Assembly: GCA_002279765.1 (NCBI GenBank)
Contig: NCCR01000012.1
Location: forward strand, 21,897-85,896
Direction of reading: 5' to 3'
Source of the DNA: Verrucomicrobia bacterium 12-59-8
GTDB lineage: Bacteria; Verrucomicrobiota; Verrucomicrobiae; Verrucomicrobiales; Verrucomicrobiaceae
DNA length: 64,000 nucleotides
The position numbers and the translations under genes are program-made. Below, in pieces: positions 51,349 through 59,951 of the stretch (position 1 is its first letter; every line of letters starts with the position of its first letter). The notes under the pieces are model-generated. The model saw nothing but the letters and a program-made list of their open reading frames with translations, searched no databases and was not told the origin of the DNA.

Positions 51349-52488
51349 ATGCCTGAGTCCAAGCCCCCTGCCTCCGCACGCCTGCTGTCTCTTGATGCCC
51401 TGCGTGGTTTCGACATGTGCTGGATTCTCGGCTTGGCGGCAGTGATGGAAAAAGTGCTGCAGCGTGCATTCCCAGCATCCCCAATCGTAACCACCGTCGC
51501 CGCGCAGTTCGACCATGTGGACTGGACCGGCTTTCGCTTCTTTGATCTGATCTTTCCGCTGTTCCTCTTTCTCGCAGGAGTCTCGCTCGCCATCGCAGTG
51601 CCTCGGCGTGTAGCACAGGGCGGCCGTAGTGCAGCTGCCAGGCATCTACTGGCACGCGCGACGATACTAGTGGCGCTCGGCATCCTTTTCTCCGGCGGCA
51701 TTAAAGACGGCTGGGATCAAATCCGCTGGCTCGGCGTCCTGCAGCGCATCGGCATCGCTTCAGCAGCAGCAGGTCTACTCTCACTCGGGTTCCGCACACG
51801 CGGATTGAGCATCGCGGCCGCCGTCCTGCTCATCGGCTACTTCCTCCTGCTCCGCTTTGTGCCGGTGCCAGACGTCGGCACAGGAAACTTTGCCGAAGGC
51901 ATGAACCTCACCAACTACCTCGACAGTATCTGGCTCCCCGGCCGAAAATACGACGGCAATCACGATCCCGAAGGCATCCTGAGCACCCTGCCAGCCATCG
52001 CCACCGCCCTCCTCGGCCTGCTGGCGGGAAAATGGATCACAGGGGCTGCATCCCCCCTGCGCAAGACAGTCGGATTGATCGCCGCCGGCCTCATCATGCT
52101 CGCCCTCGGCTGGGCCTGGCATCCCTACTTCCCCGTCATCAAGAAACTCTGGACCTCCAGCTTCGTTCTCGTCGCTGCGGGTTGGAGCGCAATCCTCCTC
52201 GGGCTGTTTTATGGCATCGTCGATGGCCTCGGCTGGCGTCGCGGCCTGGCCCCCTTCCTCTGGGTGGGTGCCAATCCCATCGCACTCTACCTGTTCTCAG
52301 GCTTTGGCTTCTTCCGCATCATCAGCGAACGACTCGCCACCGCCCCCCCACCCTTCCGCCTCATCTCCGAACGCCTCGCCACCACACCCCCACCGCCCTA
52401 CGACTGGCTCCCCACCGCCATGACCTTCGCCCTCATGCTCACCACCGCCCAGTGGCTGCATCGTCGTCAGATTTTCCTGCGCGTGTGA
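51349..52488 (+). CDS. NagX/HGSNAT-like membrane acetyltransferase (DUF5009)
   Basis: A 379-residue membrane protein of the heparan-alpha-glucosaminide N-acetyltransferase-like group (DUF5009/DUF1624). Its start, R-L-L-S-L-D-A-L-R-G-F-D-M-C-W-I, is the strongly conserved opening. A F-F-D-L-I-F-P-L-F-L-F-L-A-G-V-S helix and a G-V-L-Q-R-I-G helix follow. About ten helices are seen. The family is thought to transfer acetyl groups to amino sugars across a membrane. Near the C-terminus two 14-residue units, F-R-I-I-S-E-R-L-A-T-A-P-P-P and F-R-L-I-S-E-R-L-A-T-T-P-P-P, lie directly in tandem, an unusual local duplication. It is behind the FKBP terminator. Confidence 0.85.
   Translation: MPESKPPASARLLSLDALRGFDMCWILGLAAVMEKVLQRAFPASPIVTTVAAQFDHVDWTGFRFFDLIFPLFLFLAGVSLAIAVPRRVAQGGRSAAARHLLARATILVALGILFSGGIKDGWDQIRWLGVLQRIGIASAAAGLLSLGFRTRGLSIAAAVLLIGYFLLLRFVPVPDVGTGNFAEGMNLTNYLDSIWLPGRKYDGNHDPEGILSTLPAIATALLGLLAGKWITGAASPLRKTVGLIAAGLIMLALGWAWHPYFPVIKKLWTSSFVLVAAGWSAILLGLFYGIVDGLGWRRGLAPFLWVGANPIALYLFSGFGFFRIISERLATAPPPFRLISERLATTPPPPYDWLPTAMTFALMLTTAQWLHRRQIFLRV
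52312..52395 (+). repeat. 42-bp in-frame tandem duplication
   Basis: Two 42-bp units at 52312-52353 and 52354-52395 are nearly alike and encode F-R-[IL]-I-S-E-R-L-A-T-x-P-P-P twice, within a loop of the acetyltransferase-like gene. Differences are mostly silent, so the copy is not very recent. Confidence 0.75.
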
Positions 52489-52955
52489 GGCCCATGGCGA
52501 TTTCCGGAGAGAATGGCTGGAGACCGTAGGTGTGTGGGTGACAGGTGCCCCCCTCATGTATTACTGCGACTTCCAAATCGAGCTGGCGATGCCCTCCCAT
52601 ATGGACTGCGGTTGCGCAGAGAGGAACGAACGGAGCTACCGCTTTCCGCAGGCCGGGTCAGCTCACGTGTACGACGAGTCTCTCGAAAGCGACAGCTACC
52701 GCAGCCGAACTCCAAAAAAACTCAGTCATTCCGCCACGCGAAATGCCACTCTTTCCGGAAATCAGTTTCGGAAAATGCTACACTCTGCCTCGCCTCCAAA
52801 TTCCCCATCGCATGACAGGCTCGGAAGCGCGTAGCGCTGGCACAATGGTAGCCGTGGGTGCCAACCCACGGAATCGCGCCGCCCTCACCTGTGGAATCCG
52901 GTTGAACCGCGTAGCGGTGACACAAACCGCTCTTCGGCCCATCGCATCCTCCCCC
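52489..52955. repeat. Repeat-rich intergenic region
   Basis: This 467-bp gap holds no convincing gene. An imperfect inverted repeat begins GGACTGCGGTTGC at 52603 and ends GCTACCGCAGCC at 52706. A perfect hairpin CCGTGGGT-gcca-ACCCACGG lies at 52852-52871, flanked by near-alike GCGCGTAGCGCTGGCAC and CCGCGTAGCGGTGACAC motifs. It looks like a collection of dispersed palindromic elements. Confidence 0.6.
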
Positions 52956-53375
52956 TCATCGCCCGCCCGCTTGCTTCACCGGCAGCAGCAAATGCAACTC
53001 CGCAAAACCCCGATAAAACTCCATCGCCGGACGTGAAGAATCCACCTCATGCTCCTCCGCCATCTGCGCAAACAACGCACCGATCTGGTCAAGCTTCTGA
53101 TTCCAGTTCTCCAGCTTGATCCGCGCACAAGGACCACCCGCCACTTCAATCACAGGCAGCCCCGTCACGCGTTCCTCCAGCTCTCCATCCGACACCAGCC
53201 CGGCGTAATACTCCATGCCTGCCTCCGTCGCGCAAATCAGGCCATACGCCTTCCGCCCCTTCATCGCACGCTTCGACTCGATCTCCTGCCACGCCCCACG
53301 AATGCCGTCTGGAAAAGACCGCGCCTTCACTGTGATCAGCCGCAGCGGCACCAGCTGGATGACGGTGGATTTCAT
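52956..53375 (-). CDS. GyrI-like small-molecule-binding domain protein
   Basis: A 139-residue single-domain protein of the GyrI-like/effector-binding fold. There are the S-T-V-I-Q-L-V-P-L-R strand, the K-G-R-K-A-Y-G-L-I-C segment, M-E-Y-Y-A-G-L-V-S, and G-L-P-V-I-E-V-A-G-G-P-C-A-R-I-K-L, the conserved ligand-pocket strand. No DNA-binding domain is attached, so it is not a MerR/AraC regulator itself. Possible roles are hydrolysis or binding of a toxic small molecule. The ATG overlaps the stop of the upstream secreted protein in an ATGA on the minus strand, suggesting coupled expression. Confidence 0.75.
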   Translation of the reverse strand: MKSTVIQLVPLRLITVKARSFPDGIRGAWQEIESKRAMKGRKAYGLICATEAGMEYYAGLVSDGELEERVTGLPVIEVAGGPCARIKLENWNQKLDQIGALFAQMAEEHEVDSSRPAMEFYRGFAELHLLLPVKQAGGR

Positions 53376-53986
53376 CGGGGTGTGCTGGTGGAATGGTATC
53401 GTTTCACCTTGGGCTCTTCCTGGCCTCGTCCACCGCTTTCAAGCCGGAGCGGCACCGGGCCGTCTTCTTTGACTTGAATGGTGGCATGCTCGTGCATCAC
53501 GCCATTGCCCTTGAGGGTCATCTCCAGGACCAAAGTGAAACCATCCTGCTTGTCATACGCACAAAAGGATTCCCACGAACCCACCTGATCATCACCATTA
53601 AACACCAGGAATGGACGGAAACCCATTCCACCTCCAAGTGCCACATCTTGCATCCCCAGCCAGACGCACACCAGTCCATCACCATCGGGATTGCCACCTT
53701 CGTTCCAAAACACAAACCGCCGGATCTCTTTGCCACCCACGCGTGCCATCAGCTCTGTCTTGAAAACAGTGCTGCTGCCTTTGGCGAGCCACTTCAATCC
53801 AACAGGTTGCCCGGCATCATCATATTGAACCTCGGGATAACGGTCTGTTTGATGAAGATCGCTGGCAATCACATCACGGGTCAGAAAGACAACATCCGAC
53901 CCCATGGTGACACATCTCCCGCCCACATCAGCCGCAGGAAGCATGTTGATCATCAGACCCAGAAGACACGGCAGGAGAAATTTCAT
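53372..53986 (-). CDS. Secreted hypothetical protein
   Basis: A 204-residue exported protein with a signal peptide (residues 1-19, ending L-P-A-A-D). The mature part has two likely strands, D-V-V-F-L-T-R-D-V-I and R-R-F-V-F-W-N-E-G-G, and a N-G-D-D-Q-V-G-S-W-E-S-F-C-A-Y segment with Cys. It is Gly- and Asp-rich late, ending G-G-R-G-Q-E-E-P-K-V-K. No family was recognised. Its stop overlaps the GyrI-like start by 4 bp. The upstream 200 bp contain low-complexity T-C-A-G-T-T-like repeats before the giant ThuA gene's end. Confidence 0.6.
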   Translation of the reverse strand: MKFLLPCLLGLMINMLPAADVGGRCVTMGSDVVFLTRDVIASDLHQTDRYPEVQYDDAGQPVGLKWLAKGSSTVFKTELMARVGGKEIRRFVFWNEGGNPDGDGLVCVWLGMQDVALGGGMGFRPFLVFNGDDQVGSWESFCAYDKQDGFTLVLEMTLKGNGVMHEHATIQVKEDGPVPLRLESGGRGQEEPKVKRYHSTSTPR

Positions 53987-54183
53987 GCGGGCATTTTAGA
54001 CCTCAAACTCATTTGATGGCAAGGCCATCGTGCCCCTCGCAGCGCCCAACTCGAAAAAGCGCGCCGCCCGCTCCGGCAATTTACAATTCTCAGTTTTCAG
54101 TTCTCAGTTTACAATACTCAGCACCTCGTCCTTCGAGGTGCTCAGCGCGAAGAATGAGCGCCATGCCCGCGCGCTCCCATCCC

Positions 54184-57100
54184 CTACTTCCCGCTCGCCC
54201 ACTTCACCGCATTGATGAGGATCTGCTGATACGGCTTCAGATCATGCACCCGCTGATCATGCCCCAGCGCGATCCCAACGACCTTCGCCTTCGCATGCTC
54301 CGTGATCCACACACTCGGATGCCCCGCCTTGTACTTGTCACTCGGGCTCGTCTCCGCCAGCACCGTGATCTTCGCCGTCCCCTCAGGAATCTTCTCCGGC
54401 TCCGCATTCACATAATACAGCTCGTCCTCAACCGTGAAGCTCGCCGGCACACCCGCCATGATCGGATGATCCCCCTTCACCGCCTTCACCTCAAACGGAT
54501 GGATCCGGTCATGCCCCCGCGCTCCACCACCGACGATCTGCGCATTCAGCTCAGGCCATCCGCCAAACCCATACCACGTGCCAGGATGCAGCATGATGAT
54601 CCCCTTGCCTGCCGCCGCGAAATCAAACAGCGCTTTGCGATACACCGCCGTGTCGAAAAATTTCCGGTTCACACTGATCACCGCCACATCCGCATTCGTC
54701 AGCTCAGCCGCCGCCTGATCACGATCCTCCGTGTAATGCACCGTAAACCCGGCCGCCTTCAGCGTCGCCACATCCGTCTCGCCAAAGAACTTCGCGAAGT
54801 TGTGCGATGACCCGCCACCAATGACCAGCACCTTCGTCTTCCCAGCCTCCCACTGCACCGGCGTCACAGCCACCAGCGGCCCGTCTCCCTTGCCGCCTTC
54901 TTTGGGCCCGGCTTCCACCACAGCGCCCGAATATCTGGCATTTCCTTCCCAGGCTTTAGGACGGCTCCATGGAAGTTTGTTGGGATTGGCCTGCCCACCG
55001 GCAGCCGTCTCACCTTGTTTCACCGTCTCGGCGCTCGCGGTGATCGCCACCGTGCAGGGCGTGACGATGCTGCCGCTCGTCTCCAGCGTGATCTTCTTCA
55101 GCGCGCCTTTCTTCTTCAAGTTGATCGCGAAATAACGAAGCTGGCCGCGCCGGGTGAAGTCGCCCGCATCCTCACTCAGCGGGACTTCCGCTTTGCCAAT
55201 GTAGTCGGCAAAGTACTCACCATTTTTCAGCACGATGCTTTCCTTGTCGCCGTCGGCATATTTGACCTGAACCGTCATCGCAGGCTGCCCGCGTGCCTTG
55301 TCCCCTCCAAACGGCCAGCCCCAGCCAGCGACCCCGCCAAGGAAGTGCAGGCTTGCGGCCGTGGCACTCGTGGCGATCTCGATCTTCTCCGGGAAGGTCT
55401 CGGCCACAGTGCCTTTGCCGCCCCCTTTGAGGGCGATGAGGCTCGCGCCCGTTTGCGATTTCTCAGGGTCCATCACGAAAAACGGCACACCATTCACAGT
55501 GACATTTCCAAACTTGTGCAGCGTCACCGTCTGGTCCTTCGCATCTTCCTTCGCAAAGATGCCGGCGCGGCTGTCCGCGTTGTAGGCGGTGCGCAGATCA
55601 ATAACTCGAAACTTCTGCTCCCCGCCGCAGATGAAGGCCAGGATGTCCCTCAACGTCTCCGCACCCAGCGCATCCAGTCCATCCGGCATGAGGCTGCGTC
55701 GTGTATTCTCCCGCGTGGCGATGTCGTCCTTCTTGATTTCAAAATCACCCACCTGATTGCGCAGCGTCAGGCTCGCCTGATTCTCCGTGATGATCACCCC
55801 CGCCTGCGTCTCACCCTTCTTCGTGGTGATGTTCCAGGCCCAGAAGCTCGGATCCACCTCGCGGTTCGGATCCACGATATGCACCAGCAGTTCCGCCGGA
55901 CCATGCGCCCCCATGCCCGTGAGTTGCGGCCCCACATCACGCAGCCCCAGATCGCCCAGTTTGTGGCACACAGCACAGGCCCCGGCAAACATCACCTTGC
56001 CTTTCACCGCATCGCCCGGCTTCTCCACCTCCGGCGTCAGTTGCGCCAGCAGCTCATTCTTCGCCTTCGCATTCGGGTTCAGCTTGTCGATCATCGCATT
56101 CGCCTGCTTCGCCACCTGCTTGTTCGGATGCGTCCTCAGCCGCGCAATATTCCCCGGCCCAATCTCCTTCGGATCAATCTTCCCCTCCTGAATCGCCCCC
56201 AGCAGCGCCAGCGACGCCTCAGGCCTCTTCAAGATCGCATCAAAGGCTTGGGTACGTAGTTCGGGCTTCAGCCCGTTCAGGTTCCCCACCAGCTCCGTGA
56301 CACTCCCCTTCTCATCCATCGCCCCAATGATCGCGGCCTGAAGTGCCCCCGGCGAATCCGGCCGGCTCAAAGCCCCAACCACCAACGAACTCGCCTCGCC
56401 ACCAATTCCGATCAAAGCCTTGGCCGCCGCAATGCGATCACCCATAGCCGCAGCCTTGTCCTCCAGCTTGCTCGTGAGACTGGCAATCTGCACCTTCACC
56501 TCAGCAGCCAGCACCCCTTCCTTGTCCCATTTGACCACCAGCGGCAACGCTGCCGCCGCAAGCGCAGGCTGCGCCAGAAGCCTCTTCAACGAAGCCGTCA
56601 ACTCCGGCGTAAGCGCAGGCGCATCATTCAACTGCTGCGCCATGCCTTGAAGAAGGATGATTTTCAACGCATCGGCTTTTGTGTCGGCATTGGCGCATGC
56701 ATTGATGAGTTTGTCAGCATGGGCGGGCAGTGCGGCGGGCAGCAAAGCGGAAACATACGAGTCGATCTTGGCAAGGCCGGGATTGGCGAGCACCGCTCCA
56801 AGGGCAGGAAGCGCCTGATCGGCGCTGGCGGCAATCAACGCAGAACGGCTCCAGTCATCCTGCGCGGCGGCAAAATCCTTCAGCACCTGCTGACGTCCTG
56901 CCTCGGTCTGCACGGCTGTCTTGGCTGCTTCATAGGCTTTGAGAGCATCACTGCCCATGCTGGCTCGGAGATTTTTATCCTTCTTCACCACCTTCGTCGC
57001 CTGCTTATGCTGCACCTTCCAGATGCGCCCAAAGTAATGATCACGGTCAGGACGCACCGCCGCATTCGCCGGCCCATGGATCGGACCACGAGTATCATTG

Positions 57101-59070
57101 TGAATCACGGCCTGATTGTAGAAATCAACAACATACAGCGCGCCGTCCGGCCCCACGCGGGTCTCGATGGGGCGGAACCACAGGTCCTTGCTGCGGATGA
57201 ACTCGGTCTCCTCGCGACCTGCTTCTTTGTGCGACTTATAGGTCACACCGTCTTTCTCCACGAACTCATGGTGTACGATGTTCAGCGTCGGCTCGGTGGT
57301 GAAGTAGCTGTAGTCCCATTTCTTCGGCCATGTTCCCCCTTCATAAATGGCACAGCCTGCAGCGGCGGGGAACTCGCCCACCAGGTCGATCTGCACATAG
57401 GCCTGCTCCGGCCAGGACATGAGCGGGTATGTTTTCTGGTGCTCCACCATGCCCTTATAGCTCATGGTGCCTGGGATCTTGCCTTGGGCCAAAATGTATT
57501 CCGGCAGCACCACATGGAAAAACACGGTGCCGCTGGTGGGCTGCGTGAAGAACACCTGCCCGTCCGAAGTGATGTCGAGACCCCAGGTGTTGCCGCCACG
57601 TGAGGCATATTGTTCAAAGGCGCTTCCATCAGGCTTGAACCTCACGACCCCGCTCCCATCCGTGCCAAAATCCTGTTTACCATCCGGCGAGGTCACATGC
57701 CCGGCGCTGTAGCCATGCGAGGCATACACCCAGCCATCCAAGCCCCAGCGCAGGTTGTTGATCACCGCATGCGTATCGCCAGTACCCAGACCAGTATAAA
57801 GCCTCGTTCGTTTATCAGCAGTTTCGTCCCCGTCCGTATCTTCAAGATACCAAATATCCGGCGCAGCACACGCGATGACCCCGTTCTTGTAAAAGCAAAA
57901 GCTGGTGACGAGTTCCAGCTTGTCCGCAAACACATGCTTCTTGTCCATCACCCCATCGCCATTCGTATCAGACAAAATCGAAATGCGGTCGATGGGATCG
58001 CGGTCATACTTTTTCGTCCACGACCCGCTGTCCTTCCATTTCTCCACATTCAGCTCACGGCGACCATTCGGATACTCCGGCGTCTCACAGACCCACAGGC
58101 GGCCTTTCTCATCCCAGTCCACATTCATGACTTTGTTGATCAGCGGCTCGCTGGCCACCAGCGAGATGTCGAACTCAGGATGCACCTCCAGCTTCTCCGC
58201 CGCCTTCTCCGGACGAGTAGGTCCACCCTCCACATACCGCAGGTTGTCACCCAGCTCCTCAGGCTTGCAAAGCTCATCCACATTCTCCCGCTTCCCCGCC
58301 CAAGCGATGCCACGAAGAATAAGCGCACGGAAATTCGGACGGCTGAAATTCTCGTAATAGTGACCGGGGATGCAGACGAAGGAACGGTAGCTGTCCTTCT
58401 CATAGGTCCACATCTGCGGCTGGATGTCGTAAATGCTGACCTCCTTGCCCCCCTTGGTGATCTCAGCAGCGCGTTTGGCGGATTTTTCATTGCGCGCTCC
58501 GGAGGGCTTCGGCGTGTAAGCCCCGGCAAGAATGTGGCACTCTGGCAGGACATCCATGTCGTAGTAAATTTCGTCATCCATTGCGAAATTCGACACATCC
58601 TTGGTGATTTTGTCCACCTTGTCAGTGAAGTACAAATGCATCGGCCCCTCCCTCCATTTCGTCTGCCCATGGTGCCAGGAGCCGCCGATGATGCCCTTAA
58701 ACCAGTCGTGGTCCTTGGAAACCGATGCCGCGTGGATCGTCACGATGCCACCACCGCGCTGCAAATAGTCTAGCAGGTCCTTCCGCTCCTGGCCGATCTT
58801 GATGTCACCACCGCTGTCGAGGTGCAGAATGAGCACATCCGTTGCATCCAGCTGCTCCTTGGTGGGAAAGGCATCCCCACCCGTCGCCTTGGCTCCACGC
58901 TCATTCAGCAGCGGCACCCAGTCCCGCAGGAAGGATGGATGATCATGCGCCCCCGGACCGTGGGACTTTGGCCCCGAGCGTATGAAGACGCGCAGCGGCT
59001 CCGCCGCGAATGACGAATGCGGGATGACGCAGGACGCTGCAAGCGCGAGACAGAAAAGGAAACGTTTCAT
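54184..59070 (-). CDS. Giant secreted ThuA / PVC-type membrane-bound dehydrogenase / cytochrome c protein
   Basis: A 1628-residue exported protein with a signal peptide (residues 1-21). Residues about 23-300 form a ThuA-like domain (L-R-V-F-I-R-S-G-P-K-S-H-G, then H-A-A-S-V near 130). Residues about 310-730 match a PVC-type dehydrogenase beta-propeller (F-D-I-S-L-V-A-S-E-P-L, L-W-V-C-E-T-P-E-Y-P). A HEAT-like stretch, then cytochrome c C-A-V-C-H at 1032-1036 (haem c), a K-L-G-D-L-G segment and a beta-rich part follow. A second ThuA-like domain closes the protein (V-L-V-I-G-G-G-S-S-H-N-F, G-K-G-I-I-M-L-H-P-G-T-W-Y). It would oxidise sugars and pass electrons to the haem. ATG 59070 begins the signal. 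The two flanking ThuA domains are unusual. Confidence 0.88.
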   Translation of the reverse strand: MKRFLFCLALAASCVIPHSSFAAEPLRVFIRSGPKSHGPGAHDHPSFLRDWVPLLNERGAKATGGDAFPTKEQLDATDVLILHLDSGGDIKIGQERKDLLDYLQRGGGIVTIHAASVSKDHDWFKGIIGGSWHHGQTKWREGPMHLYFTDKVDKITKDVSNFAMDDEIYYDMDVLPECHILAGAYTPKPSGARNEKSAKRAAEITKGGKEVSIYDIQPQMWTYEKDSYRSFVCIPGHYYENFSRPNFRALILRGIAWAGKRENVDELCKPEELGDNLRYVEGGPTRPEKAAEKLEVHPEFDISLVASEPLINKVMNVDWDEKGRLWVCETPEYPNGRRELNVEKWKDSGSWTKKYDRDPIDRISILSDTNGDGVMDKKHVFADKLELVTSFCFYKNGVIACAAPDIWYLEDTDGDETADKRTRLYTGLGTGDTHAVINNLRWGLDGWVYASHGYSAGHVTSPDGKQDFGTDGSGVVRFKPDGSAFEQYASRGGNTWGLDITSDGQVFFTQPTSGTVFFHVVLPEYILAQGKIPGTMSYKGMVEHQKTYPLMSWPEQAYVQIDLVGEFPAAAGCAIYEGGTWPKKWDYSYFTTEPTLNIVHHEFVEKDGVTYKSHKEAGREETEFIRSKDLWFRPIETRVGPDGALYVVDFYNQAVIHNDTRGPIHGPANAAVRPDRDHYFGRIWKVQHKQATKVVKKDKNLRASMGSDALKAYEAAKTAVQTEAGRQQVLKDFAAAQDDWSRSALIAASADQALPALGAVLANPGLAKIDSYVSALLPAALPAHADKLINACANADTKADALKIILLQGMAQQLNDAPALTPELTASLKRLLAQPALAAAALPLVVKWDKEGVLAAEVKVQIASLTSKLEDKAAAMGDRIAAAKALIGIGGEASSLVVGALSRPDSPGALQAAIIGAMDEKGSVTELVGNLNGLKPELRTQAFDAILKRPEASLALLGAIQEGKIDPKEIGPGNIARLRTHPNKQVAKQANAMIDKLNPNAKAKNELLAQLTPEVEKPGDAVKGKVMFAGACAVCHKLGDLGLRDVGPQLTGMGAHGPAELLVHIVDPNREVDPSFWAWNITTKKGETQAGVIITENQASLTLRNQVGDFEIKKDDIATRENTRRSLMPDGLDALGAETLRDILAFICGGEQKFRVIDLRTAYNADSRAGIFAKEDAKDQTVTLHKFGNVTVNGVPFFVMDPEKSQTGASLIALKGGGKGTVAETFPEKIEIATSATAASLHFLGGVAGWGWPFGGDKARGQPAMTVQVKYADGDKESIVLKNGEYFADYIGKAEVPLSEDAGDFTRRGQLRYFAINLKKKGALKKITLETSGSIVTPCTVAITASAETVKQGETAAGGQANPNKLPWSRPKAWEGNARYSGAVVEAGPKEGGKGDGPLVAVTPVQWEAGKTKVLVIGGGSSHNFAKFFGETDVATLKAAGFTVHYTEDRDQAAAELTNADVAVISVNRKFFDTAVYRKALFDFAAAGKGIIMLHPGTWYGFGGWPELNAQIVGGGARGHDRIHPFEVKAVKGDHPIMAGVPASFTVEDELYYVNAEPEKIPEGTAKITVLAETSPSDKYKAGHPSVWITEHAKAKVVGIALGHDQRVHDLKPYQQILINAVKWASGK

Positions 59071-59160
59071 GGTTGGTTCGATGGTAGGCAGAACCAACGC
59101 GCGATGTGAAGCCCGTTTTCGCACGGCACACTATCGGAAATGCACATGCGCTCTATGCTG

Positions 59161-59194
59161 AAAAAACAAAGGGCACGACTCGCGTCGTGCCCTT
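59161..59194 (-). terminator. Rho-independent terminator of secG
   Basis: AAGGGCACGAC at 59169-59179 and GTCGTGCCCTT at 59184-59194 form a perfect 11-bp stem with a 4-nt loop. On the minus strand it is followed by TGTTTTTT-like sequence. It begins 26 bp past the secG stop. Confidence 0.85.
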
Positions 59195-59220
59195 GGCGGA
59201 AAATTAAAGCAAACCTTCGC

Positions 59221-59757
59221 TTATTTTGGCTGATCTGCCGGAGCAGGTGCAGGTGTCGGAGCTGGCGCTTCAGCAGGGGCTTTGGGTGCTTCTGGAGCCT
59301 TGGCAGGTTCTGTCGTTGCTGGCGCAGGAGCAGCAGGCGTGTCTTTCTTCTCATCTGCTTTTGGGGTCTCGCCTGCCTTGACCTGCTCCGTTTTCACGGC
59401 GTCCTTAATTTTTTCCAAGAGCTGAGCTTTGGCCTGCTCCTCAGCCGAAACAGGGGCGGCTGGGGCTGCGGCTTCCGGCTTGGCGTCGCCGAAGATTTTC
59501 GCGCTCTTGCTGCCGTTCTGGTGGCGGCTCACGAGCACTGCCAGGAGGATGGTCAGGCCAAAAAGAATGATGGCCAGATAAACCGTGAACTTCTGCAACA
59601 CGTTCGTGGTCTGTGCGCCCCAGACCTGGCTGGCGGCAGCGTCGCCGAAGGAGGCTCCGAGGCCTTCCTGACGGGGGCGCTGCATGAGCACGACGAGAAT
59701 GAGAAGAAGGCAGACGATGACTTCGACTGCGGTGAGAATTCCAATGAAGATGTCCAT
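59221..59757 (-). CDS. secG: Preprotein translocase subunit SecG with long acidic-basic tail
   Basis: A 178-residue SecG. Two helices (residues 2-22 and about 48-70, I-G-I-L-T-A-V-E-V-I-V-C-L-L-L-I and V-Y-L-A-I-I-L-F-G-L-T-I) flank the conserved L-M-Q-R-P-R-Q-E-G-L-G-A-S-F-G loop. It is the small stimulating part of the SecYEG channel. Usual SecG proteins have about 75-110 residues; here about 90 extra C-terminal residues are Ala/Pro/Glu/Lys-rich and probably disordered. Other frames give longer N-termini, but ATG 59757 is right at the first helix. It has its own terminator. Confidence 0.92.
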   Translation of the reverse strand: MDIFIGILTAVEVIVCLLLILVVLMQRPRQEGLGASFGDAAASQVWGAQTTNVLQKFTVYLAIILFGLTILLAVLVSRHQNGSKSAKIFGDAKPEAAAPAAPVSAEEQAKAQLLEKIKDAVKTEQVKAGETPKADEKKDTPAAPAPATTEPAKAPEAPKAPAEAPAPTPAPAPADQPK

Positions 59758-59951
59758 AAAAGGGGCGCGAATATGGGGGGACTTCCCAACTTGGCAAGGG
59801 GGGAGTTCCAGTTTGCGCCGGGCCGCCAGGGCAGCCGCCCCTGCCAGCAAATTCATGGAAATCACCACCGCGACCTCTCCAGCACACTTCCGAGGACAAT
59901 CCGCAGAGGTGAAAGCCTGATGGGAGGCAGGATTCGGAGCGTTATCTTTGC

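Noticed and set aside
52513..53036. Short open frames of 100-163 codons in the gap
   Set aside because: The stretch is repeat-rich and palindromic; the predicted peptides have no start signals or domains.
55015..58773. Several long plus-strand open frames
   Set aside because: They are antisense to the giant ThuA/dehydrogenase gene; none has a recognisable motif.
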